Below are positions 1-4,337 of a DNA stretch of 7,229 bases, in pieces; position 1 is the stretch's first letter, and every line of letters begins with the position of its first letter. This DNA is from an uncultured Collinsella sp. (GTDB lineage: Bacteria > Actinomycetota > Coriobacteriia > Coriobacteriales > Coriobacteriaceae): NCBI GenBank assembly GCA_902465425.1, contig CABQNA010000069.1, forward strand, positions 1 to 7,229. The letters run 5' to 3'. A program made the translations under genes and the position numbers. The notes beneath the pieces were generated by a model. It saw nothing but the letters and a program-made list of their open reading frames with translations, did no database searches and was not told the DNA's origin.

Positions 1-112
1 TTTCTGCCGTAAGCTTCCTCTGCGCATTCTGAATCCCCGCCAAGACTTCGTCCTCGGCATAGATGCGAACTGCCTCCCATTTCTCATGTCCAAGTTTTGG
101 GACGCGTTTCAC
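1..112 (-). CDS. Possible partial ORF or gene remnant downstream of the kinase
   Basis: After the kinase stop codon (143-145) the same minus-strand frame stays open to the window edge. The first possible start is GTG at 110-112, giving about 37 residues that begin MKRVPKLGHEKWEAVRIYAE and end in a helix-like stretch rich in A, E, Q and K. First codon positions are strongly G/A-biased, as in real genes, and the composition is protein-like. The complementary plus-strand frame is also open but has the weaker codon pattern. There is no convincing ribosome binding site at a normal distance before the GTG: an AGGGG lies about 14 bases away. This may be the 5' end of a real gene, a remnant, or chance. 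I do not recognise the family. Confidence 0.28.
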   Translation of the reverse strand, partial: MKRVPKLGHEKWEAVRIYAEDEVLAGIQNAQRKLTAE

Positions 113-142
113 AATGCCGAGTGGGACCCCTGGACAGTCGGA

Positions 143-1282
143 TCACGTGGTGGCCCCCTTTGAGAGGGTCACGAGCATCACGGTCCCGTTCTCGGAACTT
201 GCTTCGACCTCTACCGTGCCACCGTGAAGCGCTGCAATCTCCCAAACGAGCGCTAGCCCGAGTCCTGCGCCGCCGTATGCCCTGCTGCGGGATTTGTCTA
301 GACGAAAGAACGGCTGGAAGATGCTCTCACGGTACTGCTTGGGTATTCCCGGGCCCTCATCTTTGACTCGTAGGAGCACGTGGCTGTCGCTGTCGCTGAT
401 GGAGACGTTGACAGTCGAGCCGGAGTGGCTGTAACGGATGGCGTTTTCGGTCAAGTTAAACACCAGCCGATAGAGGAGCGCATCGTTCCCGATTACTAAA
501 GCGTCTCCAGCACAATTGAGGGCTATGCCCTTATTCTCGGCAAGTGGCGCAAGGTCGGTGAGGACCTCTTCGGACAAGGGGCCAAGTTCAACATCGTCCT
601 CGCAAGGAACGCTGCGGAGCTCACTCATCTCGAGCAATACCTTGGTCATTCGAGACATGCGCTCGGTTTGTTCTTGTAGCAGGCCGAGCAGCTCGGCTGT
701 TTCGGGTTGCAAACCGGAGTGCTCGGAGATGAATAGTTCAATCTGTGCTTGCATAAGGGCGAGCGGGGTGCGCAGCTCGTGTGCAGCGTTGCCGGTAAAC
801 TGACGCTGTGCAGAGAACCCTTCGCCAAGACGGGCGATCATGTCGTTGAAAGAGGCGCTGCATCGTTGTAGCTCAGTGGGCACATCTTCACTGAGTCTGA
901 TTTCGCTTAGGTTGTCAGGCTGCACGCGCTCAACCTGGGCTGCAAAAGCTCGTAGCGGTTTGAGTGCACGGCCGCTCACAAAGTATGCCAGCACGCCGCC
1001 AAGGAGTGTGACTCCAGCCGTGATGCACCAGGTTGTCGTGCTAAAAGACTCTTGTGCGTCGTTTACGACGATTGTGACCTTGTCATCGGGGGTCGCTTTC
1101 GTTGGGTCGAACGCCTGGGGCGATTTTTCGCCGGTTGCGTTAAAAGCCGAGATATTACTGCCGATGGCATCCATGTAGCGCATGCCCGTATAGCCGACCA
1201 GGCAGTTTGTCAGCACGCATGCTGCACACGTGAGCAGTGCCGTCATAATCGTTATGCGCCATTGCAGCGAAAGCCTTTTCAT
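143..1282 (-). CDS. Membrane sensor histidine kinase of a two-component system
   Basis: This 379-residue kinase autophosphorylates on histidine in response to a signal and passes the phosphate to the regulator encoded just upstream. Visible domains in order: membrane segment 1 (about residues 10-32); a short external loop (33-81); membrane segment 2 (82-103); HAMP linker (about 104-157, with the usual LKPL); HisKA with the H-box AAHELRTPL (phosphoacceptor H168); and HATPase_c with N-box NLTEN (276-280), G1 box DEGPGIP (308-314), F box FQPFFRLDKSR and G2 box GAGLGL (338-343). All catalytic boxes look intact. The length is ordinary for a classical EnvZ/BaeS/QseC-like kinase. The start is supported by GGAGG (1290-1294 on this strand) 7 bases before the ATG, and the ATG overlaps the regulator stop as ATGA, which implies translational coupling. 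The small loop gives no clue to the ligand. Membrane segment 1 contains C19-x-x-C22 plus C27, which is unusual. The partner is clear, but the signal is unknown. Confidence 0.95.
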   Translation of the reverse strand: MKRLSLQWRITIMTALLTCAACVLTNCLVGYTGMRYMDAIGSNISAFNATGEKSPQAFDPTKATPDDKVTIVVNDAQESFSTTTWCITAGVTLLGGVLAYFVSGRALKPLRAFAAQVERVQPDNLSEIRLSEDVPTELQRCSASFNDMIARLGEGFSAQRQFTGNAAHELRTPLALMQAQIELFISEHSGLQPETAELLGLLQEQTERMSRMTKVLLEMSELRSVPCEDDVELGPLSEEVLTDLAPLAENKGIALNCAGDALVIGNDALLYRLVFNLTENAIRYSHSGSTVNVSISDSDSHVLLRVKDEGPGIPKQYRESIFQPFFRLDKSRSRAYGGAGLGLALVWEIAALHGGTVEVEASSENGTVMLVTLSKGATT

Positions 1283-1953
1283 TCGCTATCCTCCATAACA
1301 TAGCCCTCTCCAATCCGATTGCGAATTGGGTCGTATCCCAAAGCGCTGCGTAGCTTTTTGCGGAGTGACGAGATATGAACGCGGATTGCGTTGCTAAAGC
1401 TGTTCACGCTGCTATCCCAAACGTGCTCGATAAGCTCCTCTTGACTTACCGGACGCCCCTGATTAAGCATCAGGTATTCCAAGATTCCCGTTTCCTTGCG
1501 CGTAAGAGATAAAGCCTCACTGTCCACGGATGCGATGCGCGCCTTGGTGTCAAAGTGGAGCTTTCCGCAGGTTAAAACTATGTCGCTTTGTGTAAAGCGC
1601 CTGAGGGTAAGGCTGCGGATCCTTGCCGCAAGCTCGTCCAGATGAAACGGCTTGGTGAGATAATCGTTGGCGCCGGCATCGAGTCCGGCGACTTTATCGA
1701 ATACCCCGCCACGTGCGGACAGAATCAGTACCTTAGTCTCGCAGTCAGTTTTCCTAAGTTTCCCGAGCACGGTCATGCCGTCGATGCGGGGAAGGTTGAG
1801 GTCGAGTACCACGAGGTCGAAGGCCTCAACGTCCAGTAGGTCGAGCGCCTCCTGTCCGTCGTGACAGCAGTCGACGCTGTACGCCAAGTTTCGCAAGCTG
1901 CGCGCGATTGCGTCACACAGTGCTCGCTCGTCTTCGACGATCAAAATACGCAT
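1279..1953 (-). CDS. OmpR/PhoB-family DNA-binding response regulator
   Basis: This 224-residue cytoplasmic regulator accepts phosphate from the adjacent kinase and binds DNA. The receiver domain (1 to about 115) begins MRILIVEDE with the acidic pocket E7/D8, phosphoacceptor D51 in VVLDLNLP, switch residue S79 and conserved K101 in TKPF. The C-terminal winged helix (about 125-222) shows the family pattern LTRKETGILEYL, the recognition-helix region AIRVHISSLRKKL and the terminal wing RIGEGYVM. The length matches the family. An in-frame ATG six codons upstream exists, but AAGGAG (1960-1965 on this strand) sits 6 bases before the ATG at 1953 and the receiver fold starts there, so the shorter form is chosen. 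It is the first gene of a regulator-kinase operon and diverges from the redox operon by 90 bases, which makes that operon and itself likely targets. This targeting is inferred from position only. By sequence it resembles the QseB/PmrA/TctD group. Confidence 0.95.
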   Translation of the reverse strand: MRILIVEDERALCDAIARSLRNLAYSVDCCHDGQEALDLLDVEAFDLVVLDLNLPRIDGMTVLGKLRKTDCETKVLILSARGGVFDKVAGLDAGANDYLTKPFHLDELAARIRSLTLRRFTQSDIVLTCGKLHFDTKARIASVDSEALSLTRKETGILEYLMLNQGRPVSQEELIEHVWDSSVNSFSNAIRVHISSLRKKLRSALGYDPIRNRIGEGYVMEDSE

Positions 1954-1959
1954 AACAGT

Positions 1960-1965
1960 CTCCTT
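1960..1965 (-). promoter_or_regulatory. Ribosome binding site deciding the response regulator start
   Basis: AAGGAG read on the minus strand lies 6 bases before the ATG at 1951-1953. This favours that start over the in-frame ATG at 1969-1971, which lies upstream of the motif. Confidence 0.8.
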
Positions 1966-1983
1966 GCACATTTCAAATCGCGC

Positions 1984-2011
1984 TTAACACGGATTTTATA
2001 GCCGATATGGT
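1984..2011 (+). promoter_or_regulatory. Candidate sigma-70-type promoter of the redox operon
   Basis: A -35-like TTAACA (1984-1989, five of six to consensus) is followed after 16 bases by TATGGT (2006-2011, four of six). This would start transcription about 25 bases before the first gene. The -10 overlaps the first ATGGTC repeat, so a protein bound there could block or control it. The match is only moderate and is judged by eye. Confidence 0.3.
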
Positions 2012-2029
2012 CCAATGGTCGCGTAACGA

Positions 2030-2035
2030 AAGGAG
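2030..2035 (+). promoter_or_regulatory. Ribosome binding site supporting a TTG start
   Basis: AAGGAG lies 8 bases before the TTG at 2044-2046. The in-frame GTG at 2035-2037 overlaps this site and cannot be its start, so TTG is the only sensible initiation codon for the small gene that follows. Confidence 0.75.
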
Positions 2036-2043
2036 TGGTCAGG

Positions 2044-2190
2044 TTGTTCAAAGCGGTAAAACCCGTGGTACAGGTCGCTTTGTTGATCGTCGGAATTGCC
2101 ATGGTGTGCTTTGGCGTTATGCGTGGCGAGGCGGATGCCGTGCTGGCCAAAGCGATTAGGCTGTGCTTGGAGTGTATCGGAATTGGATAA
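2044..2190 (+). CDS. CD1871A-type small membrane protein with C-terminal CXXC motif
   Basis: A 48-residue protein starting at TTG. Residues 1-7 include two lysines (FKAVK), residues 8-26 form one hydrophobic membrane segment, and the tail runs from RGEADAVLAKAIR into LCLECIGIG with the cysteine pair C41/C44. The R-GE spacing followed by the CxxC-IGIG ending matches what I recall of the small 'CD1871A family CXXC motif-containing protein' set, named from Clostridioides difficile and encoded beside 4Fe-4S membrane proteins. That recognition is from memory. The function is not established. A single-pass protein with a dithiol or metal-binding tail next to an iron-sulfur membrane protein and a thioredoxin-like lipoprotein suggests a role in electron or thiol transfer. 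Its stop overlaps the next gene's TTG start by 8 bases, implying translational coupling. It is easily missed because it is short and lacks an ATG start. Confidence 0.85.
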   Translation: MFKAVKPVVQVALLIVGIAMVCFGVMRGEADAVLAKAIRLCLECIGIG

Positions 2191-3127
2191 AAGAGAAAAC
2201 ACTGCGTCGCATGTTTTGGCTCGATTTCGCGGATTCATTCAGGCGGCGGCGACGCTCGTCACCAACATTCACCTGCCAAACTTCGCCAAAGGCGGCATCT
2301 ATCAGGGCGCGGGAAAAACAGTCTGCGTACCCGGGCTTAACTGCTATTCGTGCCCCGCGGCATCGGGTGCGTGCCCCATCGGGTCGTTCCAGTCGGTGGT
2401 AGGTTCATCCAAGTTCAACTTTTCTTACTACGTCACCGGTACGCTCATTTTGCTCGGCGTGCTGCTGGGACGCTTTGTATGCGGCTTTCTGTGCCCGTTT
2501 GGCTGGCTGCAGGAGCTGCTTCATAAGATTCCCGGCAAAAAGTTCTCCACGAAAAAGCTTAAGCCGCTCACGTACATCAAGTACGGCGTGCTGCTGTTTG
2601 CCGTGGTGCTGCTACCCGTCTTGGTGGTTAACGACGTGGGCATGGGTGACCCGTTCTTTTGTAAGTACATCTGTCCGCAGGGAGTGCTCGAGGGCGCCAT
2701 TCCTCTGGCCATTGCCAATGCCGGCATTCGATCTGCGCTGGGGCAGCTCTTTACTTGGAAACTTTTCGTTCTTATTGCCGTGGTAGTGCTGAGCGTTTTG
2801 TTCTACCGCCCCTTCTGCAAATGGATTTGTCCACTCGGCGCATTCTATGCGCTCATGAATAAGGTGTCCCTACTGGGGATTCGGGTTGACGCATGCAAAT
2901 GTGTCTCGTGCGGCAAGTGCTCAAGGGTTTGTCAGATGGACGTTGATGTGGTCCGCGCACCCAATCATGCCGAATGTATCCGGTGCGGAAAGTGCATCGG
3001 GGCCTGTCCCGTCGATGCCATCAGCTATCGCTATGGCCTGGATGTGTCGGCGGAAAAGTTTCCCTTGACCGCCGATAAAAGTAAACAAGCTTCGACAAAA
3101 CGGAGGAATGACTATGAAGCTTTCTAA
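2183..3127 (+). CDS. NapH-like polytopic membrane 4Fe-4S ferredoxin protein
   Basis: About 314 residues from a TTG at 2183, placed 10 bases after TGGAG (2168-2172) and overlapping the preceding stop. A longer reading from an ATG at 2096 lies inside the small gene and adds an unlikely N-terminus. Features in order: an N-terminal cysteine cluster CVPGLNCYSCP...GACP (C48, C54, C57, C64); membrane segments near 82-99, 132-150 and 191-208; three C-x3-CP motifs (C100/C104, C160/C164, C212/C216); and a C-terminal pair of ferredoxin motifs, C240-x2-C243-x2-C246-x3-C250 and C265-x2-C268-x2-C271-x3-C275-P. The C-x3-CP plus 2x[4Fe-4S] layout is that of NapH/NosR/CcoG-related membrane electron-transfer proteins, which pass electrons between cytoplasmic or membrane donors and outside reductases. 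No nitrate or nitrous oxide reductase is nearby; its partner here is probably the downstream thioredoxin-like lipoprotein. The exact donor and acceptor are inferred. It overlaps the next gene by 14 bases. Confidence 0.9.
   Translation: MDKRENTASHVLARFRGFIQAAATLVTNIHLPNFAKGGIYQGAGKTVCVPGLNCYSCPAASGACPIGSFQSVVGSSKFNFSYYVTGTLILLGVLLGRFVCGFLCPFGWLQELLHKIPGKKFSTKKLKPLTYIKYGVLLFAVVLLPVLVVNDVGMGDPFFCKYICPQGVLEGAIPLAIANAGIRSALGQLFTWKLFVLIAVVVLSVLFYRPFCKWICPLGAFYALMNKVSLLGIRVDACKCVSCGKCSRVCQMDVDVVRAPNHAECIRCGKCIGACPVDAISYRYGLDVSAEKFPLTADKSKQASTKRRNDYEAF
3102..3106 (+). promoter_or_regulatory. Ribosome binding site deciding the lipoprotein start
   Basis: GGAGG lies only 1 base before the ATG at 3108 but 7 bases before the ATG at 3114. 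The second ATG is therefore the probable start. It lies inside the end of the upstream gene. Confidence 0.75.
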
Positions 3128-4085
3128 GATTGCGGCCCTGTTTATGGTGCCGGTGCTGGCCTTGTGTCTTGTGGCGTGCTCGGCACCTGGCGGCAATTCG
3201 AGCGAATCTGCGGGCTCCGATTCCAAGATCGCAGAACTCACTGCGCAGAAGCCGACCAATGCCGACGAGGCCGCCGAGTTGTATGCGAAGCTCATGCAGA
3301 AGGAGAACGAGATCTTTTCGAGTGATAACGCGCTGTGGGAAAAGGTATTCAATGCGGCAAATAAAGACTCGGCAATGATTGAGGACGGCAGCAATTACGG
3401 CGATTTCCTGCTCAAGACCATCGACGGCGCCAAGGATGAGTTCACGGCGGATGAGCTCAAGACGCTCAAGGCCGGTGCACAGCAGATCAAGGAGATCGAG
3501 GACAAGCTCGAGAGCCTGGAGAAGGAGTTCCCCGGCTGTGGAAGCACGCCGAGTGCAGGCGAGAGCGTCGACGCTTCGACCGCTGGCATGACGGCTGGTG
3601 CCAATACTTCGAGCGAGGCGACGAAGTTCCCCAGCTTTACGGGCAAGGACCTGGATGGCAACGACGTGAACAGCGACGAGCTGTTCTCTAAGAACAAGGT
3701 CACCGTCATGAACTTCTGGTTTACCACTTGCAAGCCGTGCGTGGGCGAGCTGGGCGATCTTGAGAAACTGAATCAGGAGCTTGCCAAGAAGGGCGGCCAG
3801 GTCGTGGGCGTCAATTCCTTTACGCTCGATGGCAACAAGGGCGAGATTGCAGATGCCAAGGACGTGCTGAGCAAGAAGGGCGTGACGTATAAGAACATCT
3901 GGTTCAAGTCGGATAGCGAGGCCGGTAAGTTCACGTCAAATTTGTTCTCGTTCCCGACAACGTATGTCATCGATCAGAATGGCAACATCGTAGGGGATCC
4001 AATCGTGGGAGCCATCAGCTCCGCTGAGCAGCGCGCAGCGCTCGACAAGCTTATTGACCAGGCGATTGCGAATAGCGAGCAGTAG
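3114..4085 (+). CDS. TlpA-like thioredoxin-fold redox lipoprotein
   Basis: A 323-residue exported lipoprotein. A lysine-containing N-terminus and hydrophobic stretch lead to the lipobox LVAC with lipidation cysteine C22, then a Ser/Gly linker. Residues about 38-140 are a charged, helix-rich region with no recognised domain. A Ser/Thr/Ala-rich linker (143-170, preceded by an extra C142) leads to the redoxin domain (about 170-320), with FPSFTGKDLDG, the active site WFTTCKPC (C206/C209), GVNSF and the cis-proline segment FPTTYVID (P281). This is the AhpC/TSA-TlpA-ResA arrangement, in which such proteins reduce or exchange disulfides outside the membrane and must be recharged with electrons. No CcdA/DsbD homologue is in the window. 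The immediately upstream iron-sulfur membrane protein is the obvious candidate donor, by context only. It is longer than usual ResA/TlpA lipoproteins because of the N-terminal helical part. It is the last gene of the operon before a terminator. The substrate is unknown. Confidence 0.92.
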   Translation: MKLSKIAALFMVPVLALCLVACSAPGGNSSESAGSDSKIAELTAQKPTNADEAAELYAKLMQKENEIFSSDNALWEKVFNAANKDSAMIEDGSNYGDFLLKTIDGAKDEFTADELKTLKAGAQQIKEIEDKLESLEKEFPGCGSTPSAGESVDASTAGMTAGANTSSEATKFPSFTGKDLDGNDVNSDELFSKNKVTVMNFWFTTCKPCVGELGDLEKLNQELAKKGGQVVGVNSFTLDGNKGEIADAKDVLSKKGVTYKNIWFKSDSEAGKFTSNLFSFPTTYVIDQNGNIVGDPIVGAISSAEQRAALDKLIDQAIANSEQ

Positions 4086-4164
4086 AAAACGCGTAAAGCA
4101 TGGCGAAGATCGTGCGCCGCTGTGCGAAGTAGTCCGCTGCCTTTCAAGATAATCTCCACCATAT

Positions 4165-4191
4165 AGAGGCCCCACTTGGGGCCTCTTTTTT
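4165..4191 (+). terminator. Intrinsic (rho-independent) terminator of the redox operon
   Basis: A perfect GC-rich stem GAGGCCCC (4166-4173) / GGGGCCTC (4178-4185) closes a 4-base loop ACTT and is followed directly by six T residues (4186-4191). The A at 4165 and T at 4186 can extend the stem. It lies about 80 bases after the lipoprotein stop and separates the redox operon from the ABC transporter gene. The 79 bases between stop and stem hold nothing I recognise. Confidence 0.95.
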
Positions 4192-4293
4192 GGGCGCCGT
4201 CCCGTTCGTTTTTTGGCGCGGTTTGTTACATTCCTCACTGGCGTCGGCAAAAAATGGGGATAGAGTAGGACAAACGCGTCGAATACGAACGGC

Positions 4294-4328
4294 GGAGGAG
4301 AGCGGGCAGGGTGCCTGCGCAGGAGAGG
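4294..4328 (+). promoter_or_regulatory. Purine-rich leader with two ribosome binding sites and a palindrome
   Basis: GGAGGAG (4294-4300) precedes a GTG at 4311 by 10 bases. That GTG is in frame with the transporter and would add nine residues (MPAQERLPS). A second purine run, AGGAGAGG (4321-4328), ends 9 bases before the ATG at 4338. CCTGCGCAGG (4314-4323) is a perfect 10-base palindrome that runs into this second site, and CCTGC (4314-4318) can also pair with GCAGG (4306-4310). ATG is preferred because the ATPase fold normally begins MLELKGI-like. Whether the pairing matters is speculative. I found no convincing promoter between 4192 and 4293. Confidence 0.45.
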
Positions 4329-4337
4329 TTGCCGTCC

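Larger units (their letters stand above)
1954..2043. promoter_or_regulatory. Divergent promoter/operator region between regulator and redox operon
   Basis: These 90 bases separate two divergent transcription units and must hold both promoters. For the minus strand, TATAAA (2000 down to 1995) is a good -10 hexamer about 42 bases before the regulator start, but no good -35 box is seen at the right distance. For the plus strand, see the separate entry. A direct repeat ATGGTC occurs at 2007-2012 and 2015-2020, with a related TGGTC at 2036-2040. These are possible regulator half-sites, although the 8-base period is shorter than the roughly 11 bases usual for OmpR-family sites. Confidence 0.5.

Noticed and set aside
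2..163. Plus-strand open frame through the left edge ending near 163
   Set aside because: It is the exact antisense of the minus-strand frame, has weaker codon-position bias, and runs into the 3' end of the kinase gene.
2096..2182. N-terminal extension of the iron-sulfur protein from an ATG at 2096
   Set aside because: It overlaps the CXXC peptide gene in another frame, has no ribosome binding site, and its residues do not resemble a NapH-like N-terminus.
4101..4140. GC-rich stretch after the lipoprotein stop considered as a small RNA or second hairpin
   Set aside because: No stable long stem, promoter or T-run could be found by eye; the only clear structure is the terminator at 4165-4191.
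4223..4266. TTGTTA and TAGAGT considered as a promoter for the ABC gene
   Set aside because: The spacing is about 32 bases, far from the usual 16-18, and no better -35 lies at the right distance from TAGAGT.
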